Positions 1 to 8,098 of a stretch of 64,000 bases of DNA are shown in pieces. Each line of letters starts with the position of its first letter. The first letter of the stretch is position 1. The notes below the pieces were generated by a model, which was not told the origin of the DNA, did no database searches, and saw only the letters and a program-made list of their open reading frames with translations. The DNA lies in assembly GCF_010586825.1 (NCBI RefSeq), contig NZ_JAAAGB010000004.1, positions 372,001 through 436,000 of the forward strand, given 5' to 3'. Made by a program: the position numbers and the translations under genes. Origin of the DNA: Draconibacterium mangrovi (GTDB lineage: Bacteria; Bacteroidota; Bacteroidia; Bacteroidales; Prolixibacteraceae).

Positions 1-552
1 ATTGGAATTGATCTGAACGAAGATCTCCTGCAACAAGCCATTGACAATAAGAAACACGAAAAGCTGACTTTTCAGCAGGGAAATATGCTGGAACTGACGC
101 AGGATTTTAAAGCGCAGCAGTTTGATGCCGTATTGTGTTTTGGAAATACCTTGGTGCACCTCAACTCCGAAGCACTTGTTTTGCAAATGCTGGAAGGTGC
201 CAAATGCGTGTTAAAACCCGGCGGACAATTACTCATTCAGTTACTGAACTACGACTACATTTGCAGCGAACCGGTTGATGCACTACCGGTAATCGACACG
301 GAGAATATAAAGTTTATTCGTCGTTATAATTTTATTGAAAACGCTGAGCTTATCGGTTTTCAAACCGACCTGGAAATAAAAGCCATCAACCGAATCGTAT
401 CGAACGAAACACCTTTACTGGCCCTAAAAAGTGAAGCTTTAAGAACGCTGCTGGAAAAAGCTGGTTTCCAAAACATTCAGTTTTATGCCAACTTTAAACA
501 GGATGTTTTTGGTGGAAAACATTTGCCTTTGGTGGTGAGTTGTGAGAAGTAG
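1..552 (+). CDS. Class I SAM-dependent methyltransferase, 5'-truncated by window edge
   Basis: The frame is open from base 1, so the gene starts before the window; 183 codons are visible. The first residues (G-I-D-L-N) fit the end of motif I/strand beta-2 of a Rossmann-fold methyltransferase, where the acidic residue binds the ribose of S-adenosylmethionine. Further on are D-A-V-L-C-F-G-N-T-L (motif II region) and L-K-P-G-G-Q-L (motif III region), the usual order in methyltransferase types 11 and 25. The glycine-rich loop is outside the window. The substrate cannot be inferred. The stop is followed by the inverted-repeat element at 614-981, so no co-transcribed downstream partner is evident. 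Confidence 0.8.
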   Translation: MGIDLNEDLLQQAIDNKKHEKLTFQQGNMLELTQDFKAQQFDAVLCFGNTLVHLNSEALVLQMLEGAKCVLKPGGQLLIQLLNYDYICSEPVDALPVIDTENIKFIRRYNFIENAELIGFQTDLEIKAINRIVSNETPLLALKSEALRTLLEKAGFQNIQFYANFKQDVFGGKHLPLVVSCEK

Positions 553-613
553 GTTTTCGCTTTTCAAGTCGTTTTAGTTTTTCGCACCATAAATCTCCTG
601 CCGGAGGCTATCA

Positions 614-981
614 TTTTTGTCTTGACACAAAAACGATACAAAAAAGTCAAGGCTCCTTTTGATCTTCACCCTACGTTTTTATAAAACCTAAATTCGGACG
701 GGTGATCTCCTCGATCCCTCGGAGCTTCCCGCTCTCATTAAGGCTTTATTTCAACTTCGGGCAAAGACCAAAAGAGGCCGTTCAACTGCTGCAGCGTCAG
801 CCACATCGCAGCTTGGCCTCGTCAGGTGAGCCGGAAAACAAGCAGTGACGGCGTTAAAAAATTACTGTTGTTTGAGGAGGTACGACGAGTTTCAGGAATT
901 TTAGCTGGCATTGCGTAGCTTTTCCGAGCGAAGCGGGCGCAGCCTTGAGTTTTTTGTTTACTTATTGTCTCAAGACAAAAA
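614..981. repeat. 368-bp element with 43-bp terminal inverted repeats (MITE-like)
   Basis: Bases 614-656 and 939-981 are imperfect inverted copies of each other: 36 of 43 positions match when the right arm is reverse-complemented. Each arm runs from T5-GTCTTGA outward to CAAGGCT inward and contains an ACAAAAAA tract. The roughly 280 bp between them carry no convincing gene; the short minus-strand frame at 822-1004 has no family resemblance. The layout resembles a non-autonomous transposable element or a large structured intergenic repeat. No target-site duplication is clear. The gene-free stretch 553-1156 otherwise shows nothing. Confidence 0.6.
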
Positions 982-1156
982 GTAAAATCGGCCCGATAGG
1001 GCAAAAGGCATTTTTAATACTTCTTGATGTGATTGGGATTACCCAAATTTGGCATCAGATGTAATGCTAAAGCTCATTTCAGCTATAGAAAAAAGGATTT
1101 CCTGTCAGGAAAGACAACAGCAAATAATTATCTTTCGGGCACAAAAGAGAACCGGA

Positions 1157-1516
1157 ATGAAAAGAAAAGTATATTACCTGTCCACCTGCGATACCTGCAA
1201 ACGTATAATGAAAGCAATAAACGTTGACGATAGTTTTGAGAAGCAGGATATTAAAACCGATCCAATCACAGAGGAACAGGTTGAAAGCCTGTACGCTTTT
1301 ACTAAAAGCTACGAAGCACTGATAAATAAACGAGCCCGGAAATTAAAAGCTGCTCTGGAAGCCAATCCCGTTAAATCCGATGCCGATTACAAAAAACTGT
1401 TGCTAAGGGATTACACTTTTCTGAAACGCCCGGTATTTGAAATCGACGGAAAACATTTTGTTGGAAATGCCGCCAAAACTGTGGCGGAAGTTAAAGCGGC
1501 TTTAGCAAAAGAATAG
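1157..1516 (+). CDS. ArsC/Spx-family thioredoxin-fold protein
   Basis: A 119-residue protein beginning MKRKVYYLSTCDTCKR. The redox motif C-x-x-C (STCDTC, about residues 10-13) sits after the first beta strand, as in Spx and YffB-type ArsC relatives. A later arginine and the R-P-V-F-E-I-D-G-K-H-F-V-G segment match the ArsC-family C-terminal half. Longer in-frame starts exist upstream, but the ATG at 1157 puts the first beta strand at the N-terminus as in the family. It is probably a thiol reductase or an Spx-like protein; arsenate reduction is not implied, because no arsenic genes lie nearby. Confidence 0.75.
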   Translation: MKRKVYYLSTCDTCKRIMKAINVDDSFEKQDIKTDPITEEQVESLYAFTKSYEALINKRARKLKAALEANPVKSDADYKKLLLRDYTFLKRPVFEIDGKHFVGNAAKTVAEVKAALAKE

Positions 1517-1527
1517 TCAATTAAGAC

Positions 1528-1770
1528 AATCCCTTTGGGGAGCACGATTATTCCCTTGGTAAGAAAGACAATTCCCTTGTCCTTCATAGATATTCCCTAA
1601 GTAATCGAAACAATCCCTTAGGTAATATCTATGGTTCCCTTGGGTAAAGACATAATTCCCCTGGGTATAATAGATATTCCCTAGGGTACAGGAGTAATCC
1701 CATAGGGAATATCTATGATTCCTTAGGGTAGAAGAATAATTTCCTCGGGTAGAATGGTTATACCCTGATT
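1528..1770. repeat. Degenerate 21-bp tandem repeat, about 12 units
   Basis: The core AWTCCCtwGGGTA recurs with its CCC at about 1531, 1553, 1574, 1595, 1615, 1637, 1658, 1679 and 1699, and with weaker copies near 1721, 1743 and 1763. Spacing is 20-22 bp. The core is quasi-palindromic (TTCCCtTGGGTAA). Linkers between cores alternate among similar strings such as TAGATAT and AATATCTATG. Twenty-one bp is seven codons; on the minus strand some units read L-P-K-G-I, but stop codons occur in all long frames, so it is not coding as it stands. Confidence 0.8.
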
Positions 1771-1895
1771 GTTTGAGTTGTTAAAAAGCTCCTGAAAGGC
1801 TTGAGAACAGGGACTTTCTTGATTTAAATAAGTTAATAGAACAATTCCGATATGCTAATATGGGAGTTTGGATTTTTGTAATGGTTGTTTTTGTT

Positions 1896-2029
1896 GTTAA
1901 CGGTTGGTACATGTTGTCGGGGCGGATTTCGGAGAGCGTTCCTGTCCGGCAGGACGGAACGATGTTGCGAGAATCTAGCGTACGACACACCAAGAACCCC
2001 GCAATGCAATTTACAATTTGTTATGCCAC
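1896..2029 (-). other. attC-like site at the 3' end of cassette B
   Basis: Read on the minus strand, the site begins directly after the stop of the gene at 2031-3413 with GTGGCATAAC (2020-2029) and runs through ATTGCGGGG. It ends with CCCCGACAACATG and CCAACC-GTTAAC (about 1896-1918). The order of boxes (AAC core, A/T-rich arm, GCGGGG, variable loop, CCCCG, CCAACC, GTTA) is the same as in the site at 3433-3628. The R''-like core is the perfect complement of GTTATGCCAC at the other end of the same gene unit. Assignment as attC is inference from this architecture. Confidence 0.5.
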
Positions 2030-2030
2030 G

Positions 2031-3413
2031 TTATTTTTTATTGTTTAATCGAGCAATCATTTTTAAGTTTTCAAAATTCCCTTTACTAAATGGATTTGAG
2101 TAATCTTCAATTCTGTCAATTGCTGATGAGTCATTTAGTACTTCATTAATAATCTTCAACTGTTTATCAAGTTTATCTTTTAAGGGCAAAGTCTCAGCTT
2201 TAATTTTCTCTAATTCAAATAAATCTTTTTCAATTTGTTTCGATTTTTTAATGATATCTGTTTCGATTCTCTTTAATCTTTCCCATTTGTCGGTTGACAA
2301 TTCATCAGGTTTGTTTTTTAGTTCAGTGCCAAACAATACATTGTTTAACTCATCTCTTAGTAGCTCATTTTGAAGTTTTAGTTTTTCAAGGTTTCTAAAC
2401 TTTTGTAGAAATGCAGTATATTTTTCCCAATCATTCTCATTAATGATTTCAGGCTTTCTGCTATTCAACAATTCTGATATTTTATCTATATCACTATAAT
2501 CACTCACATTAAAAATACATGACGTAACGTAGGCTCGACTTATCAATGAAATGATTTCTTCCCACGCATCTTCATCTATGTTTTTAGGTCTTTTAAGAGA
2601 AAGATACTTATCACTTTTCCAGTTGTAGCTTTGGTAAATATCTTCGGAGATTGACAATTTCATTTTTTTTTGTGAAGCTAATTTCAGTTTAATCCATTCA
2701 TCATCTGTTATAAATTTTTGTTTGTCTGTATTTAAAATTTGATAACAAAGTGAATTAACTAGATTGATTGAGTAGTCATTATCAAAAACATATTTGATTG
2801 AATCTTCCCTGAATTTTTTCCATTTATCTATCGGGACATACCACGGTTTTGACTTTCTAAGAATTTCATCATAAGGCTTGTAATTAACTCTTGATGCAAC
2901 TGAGTCAATTGCTAATTTTCTAATTCCAAAAATTGATAAAATCAGATATAATAAGAGTACACCCAAAGAAATAAATCCAATTGAATTGTTTGAAGCTAAT
3001 GCTGGTTTTGCAGAGCCTTTTGAATGTTTTATGTCTAATTCGTTCACGGTTATTCCATTGCCAGAGGATTTAAAGATTATTTTAACATTTCCTTCTGGTG
3101 GTATTTGTGGGTATAAAATTTCCAATGTGCTTTTATTCTGTGATACAATAATTGAATCAGAAGAAGTTACTTTTTGAATATAATAATCAAGCACATTAGT
3201 GTTAATCTTTATAATAATTCTTTGTAATTCGACGTCACCAGTATTGAGTAGTTCAAGTTGCTGAATGCTTTCAGTTTCATTGCCATCAAAAAGGTTTGTT
3301 GGAATCCTGTCAGACACAACATATCTAAGTTCTGTTTTATCATCAAAAAAGTACTTAGTTATTAATCCCCCAATAACTATTAATACAATTCCAGCTATTA
3401 TCGAATTTTTCAT
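2031..3413 (-). CDS. Cassette B protein: two-TM membrane protein with W-motif repeats and coiled coil
   Basis: No family recognised. The 460 residues comprise a TM segment at about 4-23, an extracytoplasmic region at 25-140 likely to be a beta-sandwich, a second TM at about 145-164, and a long, probably cytoplasmic, helical region. That region holds five loosely spaced copies of a short motif, roughly [I/L]-x-x-[D/E]-x-W-[E/K/I], with tryptophans at W198, W240, W284, W329 and W377. A charged heptad-like coiled coil spans about 340-420. The DNA is clearly more AT-rich than the flanking core genes. The stop codon abuts the attC-like site and the start lies about 20 bp from the other boundary repeat, as in integron cassettes. 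Function unknown. Confidence 0.8.
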   Translation of the reverse strand: MKNSIIAGIVLIVIGGLITKYFFDDKTELRYVVSDRIPTNLFDGNETESIQQLELLNTGDVELQRIIIKINTNVLDYYIQKVTSSDSIIVSQNKSTLEILYPQIPPEGNVKIIFKSSGNGITVNELDIKHSKGSAKPALASNNSIGFISLGVLLLYLILSIFGIRKLAIDSVASRVNYKPYDEILRKSKPWYVPIDKWKKFREDSIKYVFDNDYSINLVNSLCYQILNTDKQKFITDDEWIKLKLASQKKMKLSISEDIYQSYNWKSDKYLSLKRPKNIDEDAWEEIISLISRAYVTSCIFNVSDYSDIDKISELLNSRKPEIINENDWEKYTAFLQKFRNLEKLKLQNELLRDELNNVLFGTELKNKPDELSTDKWERLKRIETDIIKKSKQIEKDLFELEKIKAETLPLKDKLDKQLKIINEVLNDSSAIDRIEDYSNPFSKGNFENLKMIARLNNKK

Positions 3414-3432
3414 AATCGGTCTATTTTATAAT

Positions 3433-3628
3433 GTGGCATAACGGTTTGGCTATGTGGAGTGCGGGACTTTGAAATGCTTCACAGTCAGGCTGCCACTGAG
3501 CCAATTTGTTTATTCATATTTTAGTTTTTATAGCCAAATCGTCAAAGACGAATGGTCGGTATTGCAACGGAGAATTGCGGTTGGATTACCCACTGTACCC
3601 CGCATTACATATAGCTTTTGTTGGCGGT
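3433..3628 (-). other. attC-like site between the two gene cassettes
   Basis: On the minus strand it starts with ACCGCCAAC (3620-3628), 12 bp after the stop of the 3641-4987 gene, and continues through CTATATGTAATGCGGGG. After a loop of more than 120 bp it returns through TCCCGCACTCCACATAGC and CCAAACC to GTTATGCCAC (3433-3442), 20 bp before the start of the next gene. The two inner arms pair imperfectly: 14 of 18 positions match between GGCTATGTGGAGTGCGGG and the complement of the far arm. ACCGCCAAC is complementary to the start of the upstream cassette, and GTTATGCCAC to the end of the downstream one. This is the pairing rule of integron cassettes. Confidence 0.55.
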
Positions 3629-3640
3629 TCGTTATTTTAC

Positions 3641-4987
3641 TCAATCATTTGCACTAATAAGTTTAATAAATCCAAAAATTAATATTGTTGATATAGAAAA
3701 AGTGAATAAAAAACCAATCGGAGAAGGATTCTCAAGTTTAAATAAATAATGAACTGGATTGATGACCAACCACGCTGCTAAAAAAGATAGTGAAAAGAAA
3801 AACAAATTCATTATTATTGATATAGTTAAACTTCGGTAGGAAACTAGTACTTCATTTTTTGAGCCAAATAGCGAAGAGAAAGCTGTATTAATTGAAAATG
3901 GTGAGCTACTAAATTCTTTCCATTTTCGGTATGACAACATTGTCATTAACCATAACATTATAGGAAGAAAAATACAATATATTAAGAAAAATATCCATTC
4001 ATAAACGGTTGTTGTCCAGAAGTCTTCACTAATCCAAAGTTCTGCTGTAAAAAGAACGATATTGTAAACTAATCTATAAATAAGTAAGGATAAAACAATA
4101 AGGATAGAAGTTCGAACCAGCCTAAGTACTATTAGTAAAGTACGAATTATTGTATCTTTAATAAGAGAAAAAACTTGTTCAAATATAATTACTAGAATCT
4201 GCCTAACTAAATCACCCGCAGTAAGTATTCCTCCACCAATTATCTTAAAAAAATTCTCTATGCTGTTAATTATTATTTCAAAGGGAGAAGCTCCTGTATG
4301 TAATTTGCTATTTGGGAAAATAAACGGTTTTACTTTTAGTTCTTTGATTAATGAAGCAGAGATTGAAACGATGGATACTAATCCAAGTATTACTGCTACA
4401 ATTGCACTCCTATATTCGTAGATGATTTCTAAATAATAAAATAATTTATTTAAAACTTCCTTAATAAAGCTATGATTGATTAATCCAATTATTATGGGTA
4501 ACGAGTAGTATAACAAAGTCAGACTTATGCTTACTATCATAGACAAAACAATCCAAAAGGAGCCTTTATTCAATTTGTTTAAATATACGGCATCTTTAAA
4601 ACCAAGATTTATTGAACTAATAATAGGTATTAGCAGGATTAATACTGACACTATTATTAATAGTTTCTCAATATTCATAAAATATTGTGGTGCATTTTTA
4701 TCAATTAATACTGATGTAATAATCATGGAAGGAATTAGGAGCATTAATGCTTTTGTTAATTCATTTGGTCTATTTCTTAAAATGAATATGACTATTAACC
4801 AAATTCCAATTCCAAAAACAGGTAAAAGTAAGTCTACAAAATTTAAGGGACGCAAGTAATAGATTATCAACAGTAATAACGAAAATATTAAGTAAGGCAC
4901 ATATGGTCTTTTCATAAAACTCCTACCACATTTTGGACAAATAGTGTCCAATTCACAATTCGTTACATGTCCGCAATTTAGTTTCAT
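3641..4987 (-). CDS. Cassette A protein: zinc-ribbon polytopic membrane protein
   Basis: No family recognised. The 448-residue protein begins with a small zinc-ribbon-like module: C5-G-H7, C11, C17-P-K-C20-G. About ten strongly hydrophobic segments follow from residue 30 to the C-terminus. A soluble-looking stretch with K-P-F-I-F-P-N-S-K-L lies near the middle. The codon use is very AT-rich compared with the core genes on either side. The gene is bracketed by the perfect 9-bp inverted pair GTTGGCGGT (3620-3628) and ACCGCCAAC (5006-5014). A membrane sensor or transport role is possible but not shown. Confidence 0.8.
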   Translation of the reverse strand: MKLNCGHVTNCELDTICPKCGRSFMKRPYVPYLIFSLLLLIIYYLRPLNFVDLLLPVFGIGIWLIVIFILRNRPNELTKALMLLIPSMIITSVLIDKNAPQYFMNIEKLLIIVSVLILLIPIISSINLGFKDAVYLNKLNKGSFWIVLSMIVSISLTLLYYSLPIIIGLINHSFIKEVLNKLFYYLEIIYEYRSAIVAVILGLVSIVSISASLIKELKVKPFIFPNSKLHTGASPFEIIINSIENFFKIIGGGILTAGDLVRQILVIIFEQVFSLIKDTIIRTLLIVLRLVRTSILIVLSLLIYRLVYNIVLFTAELWISEDFWTTTVYEWIFFLIYCIFLPIMLWLMTMLSYRKWKEFSSSPFSINTAFSSLFGSKNEVLVSYRSLTISIIMNLFFFSLSFLAAWLVINPVHYLFKLENPSPIGFLFTFSISTILIFGFIKLISAND

Positions 4988-5454
4988 ATTTTTGTTTTTA
5001 TAATGACCGCCAACGTATGTGTAAGTGTATTACACATACATCGCTTATAGCATAAGTTTTTAAATTTTGTATAAATCGTATTTTCCTGGGGCGCGCTCCA
5101 CTGCTTTGAATCTTCTTCCTGTGTCGCCGGGTGAAAAGGTCGAATAAAAATAGAAATAAATACTATGTAAACCAAACAGGGAGCGTAAAACTGCTTAATT
5201 GTATTTGGAGCAAGGGCAGGAAGCTATATTTGAAAGTGAAAACAATTCTGATGAATATCCTGAATGCCGATGATTTCCGGCTCCTTTTGTAAGCTACTCT
5301 ATACATAAAAATAACTTTTGAAGGGGTAGGTAAAATGACCAATATTCAATAACGAATATCCAATGCAGAACAAGGCAAAACGTATCAATCTGCAGTTGAT
5401 TTGGATATCGTTTATTCAGATTTTGCTATTGGCCTTCAGAGGACTATCAAAAAA

Positions 5455-5489
5455 AAAGGAAGCAAACTTCCTATCGAAGTGCTTCCTTT
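5455..5489 (-). terminator. Hairpin with flanking A-run, minus-strand terminator candidate
   Basis: AAAGGAAGC pairs with GCTTCCTTT and ACTTC with GAAGT, with a two-base bulge. The run of A on the left gives a U-tract on minus-strand RNA. It may be a second terminator for the M1 peptidase gene. Confidence 0.55.
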
Positions 5490-5594
5490 CTGATTTATTT
5501 AAATCGCGGTTAGGATTATACAAATTGTAATTTAAAATGGCCTGTGGAAAATTTTACATATTACAATTGTTAATGCCGATAGACTGAAAAAGGA

Positions 5595-5610
5595 GTCCCG
5601 ACTTCGGGAC
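5595..5610 (-). terminator. Terminator of the M1 peptidase gene
   Basis: GTCCCG and CGGGAC form a tight stem 24 bp past the peptidase stop codon. The minus-strand RNA continues into a U-rich run (complement of 5585-5592). Confidence 0.65.
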
Positions 5611-5633
5611 GACATTTTTGAAGCTAATCGGTA

Positions 5634-7952
5634 TTATTTTTTTGCCTTTTGCATGGGGTTTTCGCCACCTCCGGAGTATCGGCCACTGCCATATCTTGAT
5701 TTGTACAATTCGAAACGGGTTGGCTGTCTACGCTCGGGCCAGTAGTTGTTGTTCAAATCGGTGTCGGCAGTTTCGCGGTAAGGGTCGAGGATAATTTGCT
5801 CCACTTCTTTGCTAAACATAAACACCTTAGATACCTCTTCGTTGTTTTTCCGCCAAATTTCGGCAGGAATGTACTGAAGCTCTTCTGTTCCGTCGGTAAA
5901 TTCAAATTTCAGGATCACCGGCATTACCAGTCCGCCCAAATTCTTAAAGTCGATCTGGTAGAAGTTCAGGTTGGCACCCAGCAATTCTTTTTCTTCCTTG
6001 CTCAGGCTTTTTACAAACCGATCGTACTCCTCTTTATCTTCTTTGGTTACTTTGTATTCGTCGTAGGTGGTATAAAAATCTGCAGCTTCAGGGTTTTTAG
6101 CCCTGTAGGTTTCATTGGCAAATGCTTTGTTGCGCATGGTGGTAATGGAAATAGCTGCCTCTTCGTCAGTGGCTTTTTTTAGTGGTTTTTCCACTTCAGG
6201 ATCTTGGGTATTGGCCTGGTACCATTTTACGTTCTCCATCGAAATATCGCAGTGGTCGGTGGTAAAAAACCATCCGCGCCAGAACCAGTCCAAATCAACT
6301 CCCGAGGCATCTTCCATGGTACGGAAGAAATCGGCAGGAGTAGGGTGTTTAAACATCCAGCGTTGTGCATATTCTTTAAAAGCATAGTCGAACAGTTCGC
6401 GGCCCATAACAGTTTCGCGCAAAATATTCAGTGCCGTACTTGGTTTGGCGTAAGCATTGCTACCCAGGTTCCAAACCGACTCGGAGTTGGTCATTACCGG
6501 CGAAATAAATTTCTTGTCGCCACTCATATAAGGAACAATGTTGGCTGCTACTCCGCGCGACGACGGGTAACCGGGTTCCCATTCCTGTTCGGTTAATAAC
6601 TGTACAAATGTATTTAATCCTTCGTCCATCCAGGTCCACTGGCGTTCGTCGGAGTTTACGATCATCGGGAAGAAGTTGTGTCCCACTTCGTGAATGATAA
6701 CACCGATCATTCCGTATTTGGTGCGTTTGCTGTAAGTACCGTCGCTTTCGGGGCGGCCACCGTTAAAACAAATCATCGGGTATTCCATTCCAATGCGGTC
6801 GGTGTGTACCGAAATGGCTACCGGGTAGGGGTAATCGAAAGTGAATTTCGAGTAGGTTTTTACAGTATGCGCTACCACGCGTGTTGAGTATTGCTCCCAC
6901 AGCGGGTTCCCTTCTTTGGGGTAATACGACATGGCCATTACGGTGCGTTCGCCAAATTTTACGGCCATCGCATCCCAGATAAATTTACGCGAGCTGGCAA
7001 AAGCAAAGTCGCGTACATTTTCGGCTTTAAATACCCATGTTTTTTCTTTTTTTACTTTTCCTTTCTCAGCCTTCAGTGCATCTTCAGGAGATACAATAAA
7101 AACAGGATCTTCCGTATCGGCTTTTGCTTTTTCAAAACGATCGATCTGTTCCTGAGTCAATACCTCGTCGGTGTTCTGAAGAACTCCGGTTGCACCCACC
7201 ACGTGGTCGGCCGGAACGGTAAGACTCACTTCAAAATCGCCAAAGGGCAGGGTAAACTCGCCTGTTCCGAGGAACTGTTTGTGTTGCCAGCCTTCCACTT
7301 CGTTATAAACGGCCATACGCGGGTAAAACTGAGCAATGGTATAAATGTAGTTGTCTTCGTTTTTAAAATATTCGTAACCCGAACGGCCACCATCAGTTAG
7401 GCGGTCGTTAATGTTGTACCACCATTTTACTTTAAAAGTGAAAGATTCGCCCGGTTTTAAAGTTTCGGGTAAATCAACACGCATCATGGTTTTATTAATG
7501 GTTGCCGGCAAATCGTTTCCATCGGCATCCTGCACGTAATCCAGTTTAAAACCACCATCAAAATCGTACATCATGCGTTTCAACTGGCCAAATGAAACAC
7601 GCTGATTTAATCCTGAAGTCATTGTTTTGTAGGTGTCCGAATCCTTTGCACGCATATTCTGGTCGAGCTGCAACCATAAATATTTCAGAATGTCGGGCGA
7701 CTGGTTGTGGTAGGTAATGGTTTCTTCGCCATAAATTCGCTGGGTTTCGTCGTCCAGCCTGATGTTCATTTTGTAATCGGCCTTTTGTTGCCAGTACTCG
7801 TGCCCCGGTGCCCCCGATGCGGTACGGTAAACATTAGGTGTTGCCAACTCTTGTTTTAACTGCCTGAACTTATTCAGGTTAATGTTTTCCTGAGCCAGCG
7901 AAACGGCACAGGCAGATACAAAAAAGGTAATAAAAAGTGCTAATTTTTTCAT
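5634..7952 (-). CDS. M1-family (gluzincin) metallopeptidase, secreted
   Basis: 772 residues with a signal peptide (residues 1 to about 20, ending S-L-A-Q). The zinc site is H421-E-V-G-H425 with the third ligand E444 in W-M-D-E-G-L-N-T-F. That is the HEXXH-X18-E spacing of M1 aminopeptidases. The N-terminal half is the usual beta-rich bowl domain (W-L-Q-L-D-Q-N near residue 93). The canonical GAMEN substrate loop is not obvious; G-M-E-Y-P occupies its place. Likely a periplasmic or surface peptidase. Followed by a hairpin terminator. The neighbouring HupE-like and DUF6702 genes may form a functional group with it. Confidence 0.92.
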   Translation of the reverse strand: MKKLALFITFFVSACAVSLAQENINLNKFRQLKQELATPNVYRTASGAPGHEYWQQKADYKMNIRLDDETQRIYGEETITYHNQSPDILKYLWLQLDQNMRAKDSDTYKTMTSGLNQRVSFGQLKRMMYDFDGGFKLDYVQDADGNDLPATINKTMMRVDLPETLKPGESFTFKVKWWYNINDRLTDGGRSGYEYFKNEDNYIYTIAQFYPRMAVYNEVEGWQHKQFLGTGEFTLPFGDFEVSLTVPADHVVGATGVLQNTDEVLTQEQIDRFEKAKADTEDPVFIVSPEDALKAEKGKVKKEKTWVFKAENVRDFAFASSRKFIWDAMAVKFGERTVMAMSYYPKEGNPLWEQYSTRVVAHTVKTYSKFTFDYPYPVAISVHTDRIGMEYPMICFNGGRPESDGTYSKRTKYGMIGVIIHEVGHNFFPMIVNSDERQWTWMDEGLNTFVQLLTEQEWEPGYPSSRGVAANIVPYMSGDKKFISPVMTNSESVWNLGSNAYAKPSTALNILRETVMGRELFDYAFKEYAQRWMFKHPTPADFFRTMEDASGVDLDWFWRGWFFTTDHCDISMENVKWYQANTQDPEVEKPLKKATDEEAAISITTMRNKAFANETYRAKNPEAADFYTTYDEYKVTKEDKEEYDRFVKSLSKEEKELLGANLNFYQIDFKNLGGLVMPVILKFEFTDGTEELQYIPAEIWRKNNEEVSKVFMFSKEVEQIILDPYRETADTDLNNNYWPERRQPTRFELYKSRYGSGRYSGGGENPMQKAKK

Positions 7953-7996
7953 TATGTAATTAAATGTCTAATATCGATGCCAAAATGCTAGGCGAA

Positions 7997-8004
7997 CAAA
8001 ATTA
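7997..8004 (-). promoter_or_regulatory. Bacteroidota -7 element TAATTTTG for the M1 peptidase gene
   Basis: The reverse complement of CAAAATTA matches TAnnTTTG and lies 45 bp before the start codon at 7952. No clear -33 TTTG is seen at the expected distance. Confidence 0.5.
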
Positions 8005-8098
8005 GCAATACTTTTAAGTTATTGTAATTTCTACTATAAAAAATACAATTTGTTTACAAAAGCTTGCAATGGCTTCGGATTTGTTATGAAACGAAAGT

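Larger units (their letters stand above)
4988..5633. other. Gene-free stretch: cassette A leading boundary, hairpins and no convincing gene
   Basis: The left part carries the cassette A boundary repeat ACCGCCAAC (5006-5014). Directly after it is a near-perfect hairpin at 5015-5039, with arms GTATGTGTAA and TTACACATAC. This could be a short attC-like site or the end of the array. The minus-strand frame at 4984-5175 is proline- and lysine-rich with no family resemblance and is probably not a gene. A direct run of AATATTCAATAACGAATATCC near 5343 looks like common intergenic repeat debris. Two terminator-like hairpins lie at 5455-5489 and 5595-5610. Confidence 0.5.

Noticed and set aside
822-1004. 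60-codon minus-strand frame inside the inverted-repeat element
   Set aside because: No start signal, no family resemblance, and it runs across the right terminal repeat.
1528-1770. The 21-bp array as a CRISPR or as a coding heptapeptide repeat
   Set aside because: Units and spacers are too short and degenerate for CRISPR, no cas genes are present, and stop codons interrupt every long frame.
1781-2103. Overlapping short frames on both strands near the cassette end
   Set aside because: They lie within the attC-like site or antisense to the 460-residue protein and show no protein-like composition.
3454-3657. 67-codon plus-strand frame between the cassettes
   Set aside because: It is the loop of the attC-like site read through, without a ribosome-binding site or family match.
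1896-5039. A classical class 1-type or chromosomal integron
   Set aside because: No integrase gene or attI is visible, and the core boxes deviate from GTTRRRY, so only an integron-like label is used.
6891-7400. 169-codon plus-strand frame opposite the M1 peptidase
   Set aside because: Antisense shadow; the minus-strand frame has full M1 motifs.
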